From NCBI GenBank assembly GCA_965116595.1, contig OZ220708.1, positions 930,001-994,000 on the forward strand: a stretch of 64,000 nt of DNA, written 5' to 3'. Numbering within the stretch: the first letter of the stretch is position 1; the number at the start of each line of letters is the position of its first letter. The translations under genes and the position numbers were made by a program. This stretch comes from G963663315 sp963668255. GTDB taxonomy: Bacteria > Pseudomonadota > Gammaproteobacteria > Arenicellales > Poriferihabitantaceae. A model generated the notes under the pieces. That model did no database searches. It worked only from the letters and a program-made list of their open reading frames with translations, and was not told where the DNA came from. Positions 26,291 to 36,234 of the stretch are shown in pieces.

Positions 26291-27195
26291 GGAAGTTGAA
26301 AGCAATGATCTACGCATGGATCAGTGATCGATACATGCATGATTGCAGTAATTTCAATACGCTGGCTGTACGCAAAGGCTGTAGGTCGAAAGCCCAGGGG
26401 CGGGCGGTTTTCGAAAAAAACAACGTCCCACATGCACGCGGCATGGTTTTCTTCTGGCCCTGGTCCGCGCACCGGTTTGCCCGGCGACACGGCTTTCCAC
26501 TGGTGATCAAACCGAATGTAAGCGGCTACTCACGCGGCAGCTATTTCCCGATACGAAATTACCGGGAACTCTATCAGGCGATTTTCCGGGCAAAGATCTG
26601 GTGGCCAATGACGATGATAGAACAGTACCTCAAGGGAGCCAACTATCGGGTTTTGACTGAAGGCAAAGGGCTGATTTCCGTGATTCGTCGATACCCACCG
26701 TTTGTCACAGGCAACGGGCAGGACACCATAGAAGTACTGATTGATAAGGAGAACGTGACTCGTAAGGAAATGAATCTGCATCCGACCATTTTCCCGGTAT
26801 CGAAAAACCGGAATGCGATCCGGCATCTGCGAAACCAGAATCTCGACCTGTCATCCATTCCCCGGGAAGGTCAGCAAGTCGAAATTTTTCACCGGGTTGC
26901 ACTCGCGCCCGGGGGTGTGGTCGAAACTATAGATCAGAATACCATCGCGGAAGAAAACAAGACACTATTCATGGATGTCGTCAAAATGTTCGGCGCCAAT
27001 GTGCTCGGTATTGATGTGATATTTGAAAAAGGAATCGAAATCCCTCATTCAGAACAAAAATGCATTTTTATCGAGGTTAATTCCCGTCCTTATATCAAAA
27101 TGCATCATTATCCGCGATACGGCAAGGTCGAAAACTTCAATCACGCTCTGACAGAACTGGAAAAACTGGACATCATTGATCAGGACATTTTCTGA
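26287..27195 (+). CDS. ATP-grasp family ligase (second of a pair)
   Basis: 302 residues from ATG 26287, which overlaps the previous stop (ATGA); the longer open frame starting at 26143 lies inside the upstream gene. Motifs: HGFPLVIKPNVSGYSRGSYF (ATP-binding), MIEQYLKGANYRVL, ARKE/TRKEMNLHP, a segment FGANVLGIDVIFEKG, and metal-binding IFIEVNSRPYIKMHHYP. Reminiscent of the cyanophycin-synthetase/glutathione-synthase-like ATP-grasp branch. Coupled with its partner and followed by a transporter gene. Confidence 0.78.
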   Translation: MRKLKAMIYAWISDRYMHDCSNFNTLAVRKGCRSKAQGRAVFEKNNVPHARGMVFFWPWSAHRFARRHGFPLVIKPNVSGYSRGSYFPIRNYRELYQAIFRAKIWWPMTMIEQYLKGANYRVLTEGKGLISVIRRYPPFVTGNGQDTIEVLIDKENVTRKEMNLHPTIFPVSKNRNAIRHLRNQNLDLSSIPREGQQVEIFHRVALAPGGVVETIDQNTIAEENKTLFMDVVKMFGANVLGIDVIFEKGIEIPHSEQKCIFIEVNSRPYIKMHHYPRYGKVENFNHALTELEKLDIIDQDIF

Positions 27196-27197
27196 AA

Positions 27198-28361
27198 ATG
27201 TTGCCCGACAGCCGTACCTTCAATCAGTATCTGGGGCTGCACTCCCTGCTGATAGGGATATTCCCTTTCTATATTCCGGTTTATCTATGGAATCAGAAGT
27301 TTGGTCTGGGGGATATTTCGGTGTTTATCTCGCTGGCCGGAATCGGGTTTTGTTGTGGCTTATGGGTTTGGGACCGGATCAGATTGAAAATAAGCTTAGG
27401 ACCATTGATTGCGCTGTCATTGATTCTGGAAATCATCCTGCTTATTAATGTGCATCTGCTGGAAATGAACCGGCCGACATTACTGGTACTGGGCGTAACT
27501 TACGGGATATACAATAGTTTTTACTGGACCACCCTGCGTGCACTGTTTTTTGATTTGATTGATGTTGAATCATCCGGTCGAAAATATGGAAACCTGCAAA
27601 TTCTTGTTGGTTTTTCGTTGCAGGTCGGCATTCTGATTGGCGGCTTTCTGCTGGAAACAACCAGTCTCATCTATATGCTGATCGTGTCCGCAGTGGTTGC
27701 AGTGATCGGTTATTTCGTTGTCACCTGGAATCGACCGGGCTATCCGATCATCCTGTCCCAGCATGACTGTTTGAGTCTGAAAGATGTAGTCCGGTTCAAG
27801 GATAATGAAAACTCACGGCTGATATTCCTGCTGGACGGATTTTTTCTTTTTGCAGAGAGTTTCTACTGGGTAATTACACTGTTTTTGCTGGTCCACGAAA
27901 GTTTCTCCCGACTCGGCATCATGGTGCTGTCACTGGCCATTATATTCGGCATTATCTTCTATTTGCTTAAAAACACCATTGATCGACTGGGGCGTAATCG
28001 AATATATCGGTTCGCAGTTATTTTATATGCGTTATCCTGGGCTTTCAGGGCGTTGACCGACGACACTCTGAGCCTGGAAGTGCTCTACCTGTTCCTGGTG
28101 GTTATTACTTTTTGTACCGCCTTTTTCAGACTCGCCATGAACAAGCGATTCTTTGATCTGGCAAAACTGACCTGCTCGCACGACTATCTTGTCTTGAAAA
28201 GCTACTATTCCCAAGCGGCGATTGTCGTCATTTTTGGCCTGATGGGTTACTTGTTGTACAGTATCGAACCCGGCGCCTGGTCATTAACTCCGATTTACTG
28301 GATTTCCACCGTCTTTGCGCTGATTTACCTGATTTACGGAATACGGCGCTACAGCCAGTAG
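27198..28361 (+). CDS. MFS-type transporter
   Basis: 387 residues with 11-12 hydrophobic segments arranged in two halves around a short cytoplasmic loop (WNRPGYPIILSQHDCLSLKD, about residue 190). Starts with ATG 2 nt after the second ATP-grasp stop, hence the same operon. Placement after two ligases suggests it exports their product. No family-specific motif fixes the substrate. Confidence 0.75.
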   Translation: MLPDSRTFNQYLGLHSLLIGIFPFYIPVYLWNQKFGLGDISVFISLAGIGFCCGLWVWDRIRLKISLGPLIALSLILEIILLINVHLLEMNRPTLLVLGVTYGIYNSFYWTTLRALFFDLIDVESSGRKYGNLQILVGFSLQVGILIGGFLLETTSLIYMLIVSAVVAVIGYFVVTWNRPGYPIILSQHDCLSLKDVVRFKDNENSRLIFLLDGFFLFAESFYWVITLFLLVHESFSRLGIMVLSLAIIFGIIFYLLKNTIDRLGRNRIYRFAVILYALSWAFRALTDDTLSLEVLYLFLVVITFCTAFFRLAMNKRFFDLAKLTCSHDYLVLKSYYSQAAIVVIFGLMGYLLYSIEPGAWSLTPIYWISTVFALIYLIYGIRRYSQ

Positions 28362-28382
28362 ATCCGGTCGGGTCATCCAGGG

Positions 28383-29534
28383 TCAAAATCTGCCGTGAAC
28401 TGCGTTGGCGGCCACTTCGCTATACGATTTAGCATCGAAAGCGATAGGATTGGTGCCAGCCGAAGGGTCAGCAACCGCCATTTCACCAATTTCATCGAGC
28501 CGATCATCTCCAATATTGATATCCTGCAGGGTGTTCACAATACCAATGCTACTGCGCAGTTCCATGACCCAATCGAGAAATGGATCAAATCCCGGTTTAA
28601 GTCCAAGATAGCGGGAAAGCCTCGCAATCGGTTCCAGAATGGCGGATCTATTGGCTATCAGCACATAAGGCATCAGGATGGCATTCAGCGTTCCATGATG
28701 TGCGTCATAAATTGCCCCCAATGGATGAGCAAGCGCATGCATGGCGCCGAGACCACGCTGAAATGCGGTCGCCCCCATTGAAGACGCCACCAGCATCCGG
28801 GTTCTCGCTTCGATGTCATCACCGTGGGCAACCGCAACAGGCAGATTTTCCTTGATAAAACGAATGCCTTCCACCGCAATCCCTTCGGCCATCGGATGAA
28901 ATAGTGGAGAACAAAATGCCTCGAGGTTATGGGACAGTGCGTCCATGCCTGTCGCTGCTGTCAGCATCGGCGGCAGACCGACGGTTAGTTCGGGATCCAG
29001 TATCACACAATCCGGGCACATGTCGGGATGAAATACGATGACTTTACGATGCTCGTCCTGTTTGACAATGACCGAAGCACGACCTACTTCCGAGCCGGTA
29101 CCTGCGGTAGTGGGAATGGCCACGACCGGAGCAATCCTGCTGGCATCTGCGCGAGTCCAGTTATCACCTATGTCTTCCAGATCCCACAAACTGCATTTCT
29201 GCCCGGCGATAACGGCAACCGCCTTACCGGCATCCAGTCCGCTGCCGCCCCCGAGGGCGATAACACTGTCATGCTTCCCGGCCTTGTATGCAGCAACTCC
29301 ATCACTGATATTCTCCCCGGAAGGGTTGGATTTGACATCACTGAAAATCCGAATTCTCAACCCGGCATGATGGCAGATATCGACGATATCCCGGACCATC
29401 GGTAATGCGGCGACACCCGGATCGGTGACCAGCAGTGGCGCAGCCATATCGTGTGTTTTACAGACTTCAGCTATTTCATTGACACGTCCGGCGCCGACTC
29501 GTATGGCGGTAGGATAGTTCCAGTTCATGTTCAT
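28383..29534 (-). CDS. iron-containing alcohol dehydrogenase
   Basis: Group III Fe-ADH, 383 residues. NAD-binding ALGGGSGLDAGKAVAV and AIPTTAGTGSEVGRASVI; iron ligands in the GMDALSHNLEAF and HALAHPLGAIYDAHHG segments. Oxidises or reduces a short-chain alcohol or aldehyde; substrate unknown. Convergent with the MFS gene. Confidence 0.9.
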   Translation of the reverse strand: MNMNWNYPTAIRVGAGRVNEIAEVCKTHDMAAPLLVTDPGVAALPMVRDIVDICHHAGLRIRIFSDVKSNPSGENISDGVAAYKAGKHDSVIALGGGSGLDAGKAVAVIAGQKCSLWDLEDIGDNWTRADASRIAPVVAIPTTAGTGSEVGRASVIVKQDEHRKVIVFHPDMCPDCVILDPELTVGLPPMLTAATGMDALSHNLEAFCSPLFHPMAEGIAVEGIRFIKENLPVAVAHGDDIEARTRMLVASSMGATAFQRGLGAMHALAHPLGAIYDAHHGTLNAILMPYVLIANRSAILEPIARLSRYLGLKPGFDPFLDWVMELRSSIGIVNTLQDINIGDDRLDEIGEMAVADPSAGTNPIAFDAKSYSEVAANAVHGRF

Positions 29535-29593
29535 GTTGATGGTTTGTTCGTCAGGTACTTGACAGGGTCAGTTGTTCTGATCAAAAGAGGATG

Positions 29594-30391
29594 TCAATCC
29601 AGGGTGATCGAAAGCGGGCAGTGGTCCGATCCCATCTGGTCATTCAGATACTCAATCTGCTTCACCCGTTTCATATCGGACCGATCCATCAGGAAATAAT
29701 CAATGCGCCATCCTACATTGCGCATCCGCCCGCGGGAAATCATGTGCCACCAGGAATACACGTCGGCAACACCGGGATTTCTCTCTCTCCAGACATCCAC
29801 CCAGCCGTCTTCGACCAGACCATCCATCCAGGCGCGTTCTTTTGGATGAAAGCCGATATTGCCATCGTTCTCTTTTGGACGCGCGAGATCTATTTCATTG
29901 TGGGCCACATTCATATCTCCGCCAACCAGCACTACCCGGCCCTGTTTACGCAGTCTGGACATACAGGTGTGAATTCGGTCATAAAACACCAGCTTTTCCT
30001 GCCAGGCCTGCTCACTCTTGCCACCGTTCGGAAAATAGATCGAAAACATATCCCAGTGATTTTCGCGCAAGATAAAGGAAAAATGACAAATCCGGCCTTC
30101 GTCTGCATTAGGCGCGCCCGGCACCACAGTTGTGAACTCTACTCCTTCAAGCAATTCATGCAGGGAATTCTTCACCCATAACGATGTACCTGCATACCCC
30201 TTTTTCTGTGCACTGCTGTAGTGCTGGTGATAGTCGTCGTGCGAGGTTAAAAACGGGCTGAACTGATCTGTAGATCCCTTGATCTCCTGAATCATGAAAA
30301 CATCAGGATCATGGATTGCGATGAATTTCTGGATTTCCCCCTTGCGTTCAACTGCACGGATGCCATTCACATTCCAGGTAATAATCTTCAA
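29594..30391 (-). CDS. xthA: exodeoxyribonuclease III
   Basis: AP endonuclease/3'-exonuclease of base-excision repair. Motifs: KIITWNVNGIRA, FMIQEIKG (metal Glu), GDMNVAHNEIDL, and SDHCPLSITLD at the end (catalytic Asp-His). The open frame runs to 30442, but family members start at the KI-TWNVNGIR segment, so TTG at 30391 (GGA just upstream) is chosen; GTG 30403 is the alternative. About 265 residues, full length. Confidence 0.9.
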   Translation of the reverse strand: MKIITWNVNGIRAVERKGEIQKFIAIHDPDVFMIQEIKGSTDQFSPFLTSHDDYHQHYSSAQKKGYAGTSLWVKNSLHELLEGVEFTTVVPGAPNADEGRICHFSFILRENHWDMFSIYFPNGGKSEQAWQEKLVFYDRIHTCMSRLRKQGRVVLVGGDMNVAHNEIDLARPKENDGNIGFHPKERAWMDGLVEDGWVDVWRERNPGVADVYSWWHMISRGRMRNVGWRIDYFLMDRSDMKRVKQIEYLNDQMGSDHCPLSITLD

Positions 30392-30551
30392 TTTTCCGGG
30401 CACAATGTTGAAAACGCAGATTGTACACAGCGAATGCGTCAACGGATATACCCGAATAGTAGAAAGCCGGGTAATATGCTATCTTCAACACGCCGGAGAA
30501 ATCCGGACCGAGACAACCCACCACCGGATGAGACAGCACGCAATCAAGAGT

Positions 30552-31703
30552 ATGTCGTTAAAGATAAATAGCAAGTTGCCTGACGCAGGAACAACCATTT
30601 TCACTATCATGTCGAAAATGGCGCAGGATCATGGAGCAATCAATCTGTCCCAGGGGTTTCCGGATTTTGAACCCGATGAAGGTCTGATCAATCGTGTCGA
30701 ATATCATCTGCGCAGCGGCAAGAATCAATATCCGCCGATGATTGGCATACCCGAGTTACGTGCGGGCATTTCCGACAAGCTGAAAATCAACAGTCAGATT
30801 GATGTTGACAGTGAATCAGAGATCACCGTAACCAGTGGTGCAACCGAAGCTCTGTATTGTGCGATCCAGTGCGTCGTGCGACCTGGCGATGAAGTAATCG
30901 TCTTTGACCCGGCTTACGATTCCTACGAACCCGCAGTTTCCCTGGCCGGAGGCAAAACCATCCACATCCCGATGACCCTGCCAGACTACGGTATCGATTG
31001 GCAGGCAGTGCAACAAAAACTCAACAGTAACACGCGCCTGATTATTATCAACTCGCCGCATAATCCGAGCAGCAGCATATTGAAACGGGAAGATCTCGAT
31101 ATACTGGCCGCGGCAATACGCCCACTGAATTGTTTTGTGCTTAGCGATGAAGTGTACGAGCACATTATTTTTGATGGCAGGACGCACGTCAGCGTACTGA
31201 CTCATGATGAGCTCCGGGAGAGATCAATGGCGGTCTTTTCCTTCGGTAAAACCTATCACGTGACCGGCTGGAAGATTGGGTATTGCATTGCCCCTGCTGA
31301 ATTGACCGTGGAGTTTCGCAAGATTCATCAGTTCAATGTGTTCACCACGTCGACACCGATGCAGTGGGCGATAGCGGATTTTCTCGAATCCAACCCGCAA
31401 AACTATCAGCAACTCAGTGCATTTTATCAACAAAAACGGGACTTGTTCTGTCGGTTGATCGAGTGCTCGAGGTTCAAGCTGCTGCCTTCGGCCGGCACTT
31501 ACTTTCAACTTGCCGATTACAGCCGGATTTCGGATCAGACAGATATCGATTTCGCCAACTGGATGACACGGGAAAAAAGGGTGGCGGTGATTCCGTTGTC
31601 ACCGTTCTACGAGGAGCCGCCGGACAACAGGATAGTTCGATTCTGTTTTGCCAAGCAGGACGAGACTCTGAAACAGGCCGCAGATATTATCAATACCCTG
31701 TAA
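30552..31703 (+). CDS. methionine aminotransferase-like (class I/II, YbdL type)
   Basis: PLP enzyme of 383 residues from ATG 30552, just after AAGAG; the longer frame upstream overlaps xthA. Motifs: NLSQGFPDFEPDE, TSGATEALYCAI, LIIINSPHNPSSS, VLSDEVYEHI, and the PLP-lysine in FSFGKTYHVTGWKIGY. YbdL-like enzymes transaminate 2-oxo-4-methylthiobutyrate to methionine with glutamine as donor. The next gene is an omega-amidase-like nitrilase that would clear the resulting 2-oxoglutaramate, which supports this call. Confidence 0.86.
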   Translation: MSLKINSKLPDAGTTIFTIMSKMAQDHGAINLSQGFPDFEPDEGLINRVEYHLRSGKNQYPPMIGIPELRAGISDKLKINSQIDVDSESEITVTSGATEALYCAIQCVVRPGDEVIVFDPAYDSYEPAVSLAGGKTIHIPMTLPDYGIDWQAVQQKLNSNTRLIIINSPHNPSSSILKREDLDILAAAIRPLNCFVLSDEVYEHIIFDGRTHVSVLTHDELRERSMAVFSFGKTYHVTGWKIGYCIAPAELTVEFRKIHQFNVFTTSTPMQWAIADFLESNPQNYQQLSAFYQQKRDLFCRLIECSRFKLLPSAGTYFQLADYSRISDQTDIDFANWMTREKRVAVIPLSPFYEEPPDNRIVRFCFAKQDETLKQAADIINTL

Positions 31704-31747
31704 GATTGCTGACTGTGCATTATGAAAATTAGAGGCTTTTTACAAAA

Positions 31748-32530
31748 GTGACCGCCGCTCTCAAGGTTGCCATTGTTCAGGACGAGATAAGCTGGCAGGA
31801 CCCGGCGGCGAATCGGGTTCGTTACCAGCAGCATTTCAACACCCTGGGAAATACCGACCTGGTGGTGCTGCCTGAATTTTTCAGCACCGGGTTCTATCTC
31901 GATCCGGCCGAAAAGTATGAAACCATGTGCGGGGAAACGGTCGCCTGGATGATCGAATCGGCCAAGTCGATGGGAGCAGTGATCACGGGCAGTCTGGTAA
32001 TCAGGCTGGAGGATAAATTTGTCAACAGAATGATCTGGGCACGCCCCGATGGCGGCCTGGACTGGTACGACAAACGCCACCTGTTTCGCTTCGGAGGCGA
32101 ACATCACAACTATTCCGGCGGCCATGTACGCACAATTATTGAATTGAATGACTGGCGCGTAGCGCTGTTCGTCTGTTACGACTTGAGATTCCCTGTATGG
32201 AGTCGAAATACCGGAGACTATGATGTGGCGCTATTTGTTGCCAACTGGCCGGATGCCAGGCAATATGCCTGGGATACACTTCTGCGGGCACGCGCCATTG
32301 AGAATCAGGCCTATGTACTCGGTGTAAACAGATTGGGCGCCAATCCGCTCGGAGATACATTTTCCGGGGGCAGTGCAATTCTTGATTATCTCGGACAACC
32401 GATTGTGGATTGCGGGAATCGGCTACAAACCGCAAGTGCAGAACTTTCGATCACGGCATTGAAGGAATTTCGTCAATTTTTCCCCGCTTCGATGGACCAG
32501 GACAGCTTTGAGATCAGGCTCCCGGATTAA
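31748..32530 (+). CDS. carbon-nitrogen hydrolase, omega-amidase (YafV) type
   Basis: 260-residue nitrilase-superfamily amidase with the catalytic triad Glu (VVLPEFFSTGF), Lys (WYDKRHLF) and Cys (LFVCYDLRFPVW). YafV-like members hydrolyse 2-oxoglutaramate or 2-oxosuccinamate made by glutamine transaminases, matching the aminotransferase 44 nt upstream. GTG start at 31748. No signal peptide; cytosolic. Confidence 0.88.
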   Translation: MTAALKVAIVQDEISWQDPAANRVRYQQHFNTLGNTDLVVLPEFFSTGFYLDPAEKYETMCGETVAWMIESAKSMGAVITGSLVIRLEDKFVNRMIWARPDGGLDWYDKRHLFRFGGEHHNYSGGHVRTIIELNDWRVALFVCYDLRFPVWSRNTGDYDVALFVANWPDARQYAWDTLLRARAIENQAYVLGVNRLGANPLGDTFSGGSAILDYLGQPIVDCGNRLQTASAELSITALKEFRQFFPASMDQDSFEIRLPD

Positions 32531-32616
32531 CCGTTCCAGATTTACATTAAACATTAACACGTTGGCTGTCAGCTCTAATATGCGCCTTGTCAGCCACACC
32601 AATCAGGAGATCCTTT

Positions 32617-33279
32617 ATGTTGGAAATCTCAGGCAGAAAAAATTCCAGTAACGTTATCCCGGTCATGTGGACTGTCGGCGAGTTACAACTTGAACACGTC
32701 CGGCACAACATCGGCGGCACATTCGGCGGGCTGGATTCGAATGAATACGGTGCAATCAATCCCAACCGTCTGGTTCCTGCAATGAACGATAACGGCTTTA
32801 TCCTGTGGGAGTCCAATTCCATAATTCGATACCTGTGCAAGCAATACGGCAACGGCTTCCTGTATCCCGAAGACCCTCAGCAGTGTGCACTGGCGGACCA
32901 ATGGATGGAGTGGTTCAAATCGACTGTAATGCCGAGCATTTTTCCTGCATTCTGGGGCTTGATCCGAACGCCGGAAGAAGAACAGAACCATGAGCAGATC
33001 ATTGCAAGCGCCCGACTCACGGGGGAAAAACTGGGAATCCTGGAACACCACCTCGAAAACAGGCAATTCATCCTGGGCGATGATTTCACCATGGCGGACA
33101 TCCCGCTTGGAGCCATCCTGTATCGTTATTACCACCTGAATATGGAGCACGCGCCCCTACCCAACATCGAAGCCTGGTACAGCCGTCTGCAACAGCGGGA
33201 CTCCTACCGGACCCACGTCATGATTCCATTCGGAAGTTCTCTCAAAGAGTGGCTTGAACTGGAAAAGGCAGGAGCCTGA
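32617..33279 (+). CDS. glutathione S-transferase family protein
   Basis: 220 residues. The thioredoxin-like N-domain includes NPNRLVPAMNDNGFILWESNSIIRYL (the conserved cis-Pro and ES motif binding glutathione) and an all-helical C-domain with GDDFTMADIPLGAILYRY. ATG 32617 follows AGGAGA at 32605-32610, ruling out the longer frame. Detoxification or a specific thiol-transfer role; substrate unknown. Confidence 0.9.
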   Translation: MLEISGRKNSSNVIPVMWTVGELQLEHVRHNIGGTFGGLDSNEYGAINPNRLVPAMNDNGFILWESNSIIRYLCKQYGNGFLYPEDPQQCALADQWMEWFKSTVMPSIFPAFWGLIRTPEEEQNHEQIIASARLTGEKLGILEHHLENRQFILGDDFTMADIPLGAILYRYYHLNMEHAPLPNIEAWYSRLQQRDSYRTHVMIPFGSSLKEWLELEKAGA

Positions 33280-33338
33280 AAGATCGAATCCATACCCCCG
33301 CGAATGTCTCTCCCCAAGGGGCTTTCGCGACGGGTCTG

Positions 33339-35321
33339 TCAGGTAAAATCGCGCGGAATCACTTTCTCCCAGCTTCGCCGGTTGAATTCAGCATCGCCTG
33401 TATAAGCGGTCACCGTTGCCCGCAGATAATAGTTTTCTGCATCGCACTGGTAACTGCTTTCGCAAACCGTCCGAATCTGCCAGTCATCCCTTTGCATATA
33501 ACAGGTGAAGACGCTGTTTGCCTTTGAAGTCAGTGGGTCGTCAGGACAAATACTCCAGATGTCCTCGTGAGTATATCGTGTCCGCATACCATGGCCTGCC
33601 ACCTGATAATCGCCGGAATCATCGTAAACCCGGTAATGGGTCCTGTTCCGCTGCAAATCCTTTTCCACTGAGCGCGCATAATCGGGCTGGCGGTAACACG
33701 GGTAATCCGATCCTGGATCCGCATCCGGCTCAGTAGGCTTGATGCGATCGTTTCCCCGCCGAACCGGCAGTTCCAGAAAAGAATCCTGACCCGGTTTTAT
33801 ACTCGCGGTAACCACATCAGGCGGCGGCATCACCATCGGCCAGTATGCCGTCGAGATCGATATCCGCAGTTTGTGGCTCTCCGGGAAACGATAGCCGCAT
33901 TCGTTGAGAAGCAGTTCCACGTCTTCATATTCTCCTGGACGCATGGCAACCGGATTTTCATTTCCCGAGCGATGCGCAAGATTGAGCACACCCCAGCTTA
34001 CCCGGTGGCTGAGTCCATCAGGGTGCACGTCACTCAGCCTGATCGCGATATTGCCAATCGGTTTATCAATCGACAACCTCAGAAATATCCTCGGACGGCC
34101 CAGAACATCGATGGATTGATCCAATACTCCGGTTTCAAAAACCAGGGACCCCGAATCGTCGATACGCTGGTCTCCCGACAGTTCTGAATCGGGCTTGAGC
34201 GGGAACGCCTCTCCACAGGAAACCCCGCAATCCTGGGGAGAGCATATCGACATCGCTCCCGCGTTTTGCGGCTGGTTTCTCAGGGCATGATCGGCTGTCA
34301 GGTAAAGCGTGGATGTTGAAATATTTGCTGACGGCCAGTTGTCTTCGGTGACCCAGCGGCCCGGTTCAAAATCACGAAATCCTCCAGGGCGCACGCCTTC
34401 CGAAATATAGGCAGTATAGGCCGGGGTCTGCATGACCTGACTGTCCTGCCCTCGTAACCACTGGTTCCACCAGCAAATGGCCTGTGCAAGAAAATCCATT
34501 CCCGGCTTTGGCCATGCAATATGCGGATATTTATGTATCCACGGACCATTGATCGCCCGTGACAACCGGTTGTTCGCCGCCATCGCGGGAGGAGCATTTA
34601 TATACAAATCGGCCCACCCGCTGATAACCAGGGAAGGAATCCTGATATCCTCGTAATTTTCCCTCACCGAACCGTGTTTCCAGTATTCATCCCGACGCTG
34701 GTGAGCCAGCCAGATTTCCATCGGATATGGCTGGGTATCCAGACGATGCTTCCACATTTCCTTCCACCTGTCGCCCACCAGCAAAGGATCCGGCGGGCGG
34801 GAGGTATAACACAGCATCGTGCTGGACCACATGAAATTGGAGTAGAGATGGCACCCGTTTTTGTAATGAATATCATCATTATAGCGGTCTACAGTCGTAC
34901 CTACTGCGATCACCGCCTTCAAGGGCGCCGGTTGAAGCGCGGCAACCTGGAGGCTGTTGAATCCACCCCAGGAAATACCCATCATGCCGAGGTTGCCATC
35001 GCACCAGGGTTGACTTGCGATCCAGTCAATGACCTCAAGCGCATCGGCGAGTTCGCGGGGCGAATATTCATCATCAAAATCGCCATCGGATTCACCCGTC
35101 CCGGAAATATCGACCCTCACACCGGCGTATCCAGCCTCCGCAAATACCGGATAATTGCCTTCATCCCGGTACGCGGTTCCATCGCGCTTGCGGTAAGGCA
35201 AATATTCGAGAATCGCCGGAACCGGGGAGCCTGAGGCGCCATCGGGGAGCCAGATGCGGGCAGACAGGTGACGCCCGTCGTCAAGCGGAATAAAAACATT
35301 TTCGAGTTCTGTTACAGGCAT
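33339..35321 (-). CDS. CocE/NonD family X-Pro dipeptidyl-peptidase-like hydrolase
   Basis: Serine hydrolase of about 660 residues. Alpha/beta-hydrolase N-part: the oxyanion-region segment EYLPYRKRDGTAYRD, the nucleophile elbow MMGISWGGFNSLQ (Ser of GISWGG) and a cap domain; the C-terminal beta-jelly-roll is marked by PSRIKPxxxRISIS-type strands (HKLRISISTAYWPMVMPPPD). Cleaves esters or N-acyl bonds; substrate unknown. Start ATG 35321; the frame continuing to 35432 has no better start. Divergent from the following SDR. Confidence 0.88.
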   Translation of the reverse strand: MPVTELENVFIPLDDGRHLSARIWLPDGASGSPVPAILEYLPYRKRDGTAYRDEGNYPVFAEAGYAGVRVDISGTGESDGDFDDEYSPRELADALEVIDWIASQPWCDGNLGMMGISWGGFNSLQVAALQPAPLKAVIAVGTTVDRYNDDIHYKNGCHLYSNFMWSSTMLCYTSRPPDPLLVGDRWKEMWKHRLDTQPYPMEIWLAHQRRDEYWKHGSVRENYEDIRIPSLVISGWADLYINAPPAMAANNRLSRAINGPWIHKYPHIAWPKPGMDFLAQAICWWNQWLRGQDSQVMQTPAYTAYISEGVRPGGFRDFEPGRWVTEDNWPSANISTSTLYLTADHALRNQPQNAGAMSICSPQDCGVSCGEAFPLKPDSELSGDQRIDDSGSLVFETGVLDQSIDVLGRPRIFLRLSIDKPIGNIAIRLSDVHPDGLSHRVSWGVLNLAHRSGNENPVAMRPGEYEDVELLLNECGYRFPESHKLRISISTAYWPMVMPPPDVVTASIKPGQDSFLELPVRRGNDRIKPTEPDADPGSDYPCYRQPDYARSVEKDLQRNRTHYRVYDDSGDYQVAGHGMRTRYTHEDIWSICPDDPLTSKANSVFTCYMQRDDWQIRTVCESSYQCDAENYYLRATVTAYTGDAEFNRRSWEKVIPRDFT

Positions 35322-35413
35322 AGTCAGGATTCGGGCTGTCGGGCTGGCGCTCGCGACAGTATACTTGTATACCAGCGTAATTCCATCTAACCCGACGTGA
35401 AAAGACACATATA

Positions 35414-36175
35414 ATGAAAAACAATGATCCAAAAACTGCCCTGATCACCGGGGCTGGCAGCGGAATCGGCCAGGCAGTAGCGGTCGCCCTGGCAAATGCA
35501 GGATACCGGTTGACATTGAACGGCCGTCGTCTTCAGCCGCTGGAAGAAACTGCCAGGATGACCGGGCTGTCTGATCATCAGGTCCTCATTGCTCCTGGAG
35601 ATGTCTCGGATGCCGATGACGTGCAGCGTATTTTCAGCGCAACAGAAGAAACCTTTGGCAGACTGGATCTGCTATTCAATAATGCAGGGCGCAGCGCACG
35701 CGGGGCGCCGATGGAGGAACTTTCCATCGAAGAATGGAAAGCCGTGGTGGATGTCAATCTGACCGGTACTTTTCTATGTACTCAGGCTGCAATCAGAATC
35801 ATGAAAATCCAGATGCCCAAGGGTGGGAGAATCATCAACAACGGCTCCATCTCCGCCCATGTACCGCGACCGTTATCGGCGCCCTACACAGCGACGAAAC
35901 ACGCGGTCAGCGGATTGACGAAGTCCACCTCGCTGGATGGGCGCGAGCATAGTATCGTCTGCAGTCAGATTGACATCGGTAATGCCGCCACCGCGATGAC
36001 CAGGGCCATGACCAGGGGAGTCCCCCAGGCAAACGGGGCAATTGCAGCGGAACCTACCATGAATGCAGACAGTGTCGCCAAAGCCGTAGTTTATATGGAC
36101 AGCCTTCCGCTGACCGAAAACGTATTGTTCATGACCGTGATGGCCAATCAGATGCCTTTCGTGGGTCGTGGCTGA
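35414..36175 (+). CDS. SDR family oxidoreductase
   Basis: 253 residues. TGAGSGIGQAVAVAL (NAD(P)-binding), NNAGRSARG, catalytic Ser in INNGSISAH, YTATK active site (here APYTATKHAVSGLTKS). Differs from the SDR at 4774. ATG at 35414, divergent from the CocE gene; no operon partner shows its substrate. Confidence 0.86.
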   Translation: MKNNDPKTALITGAGSGIGQAVAVALANAGYRLTLNGRRLQPLEETARMTGLSDHQVLIAPGDVSDADDVQRIFSATEETFGRLDLLFNNAGRSARGAPMEELSIEEWKAVVDVNLTGTFLCTQAAIRIMKIQMPKGGRIINNGSISAHVPRPLSAPYTATKHAVSGLTKSTSLDGREHSIVCSQIDIGNAATAMTRAMTRGVPQANGAIAAEPTMNADSVAKAVVYMDSLPLTENVLFMTVMANQMPFVGRG

Positions 36176-36234
36176 ATGAAACCGGAATACGCCAGTGCCT
36201 GCCCGACCCAGACTGATCGCGCACCGGATCCGGG

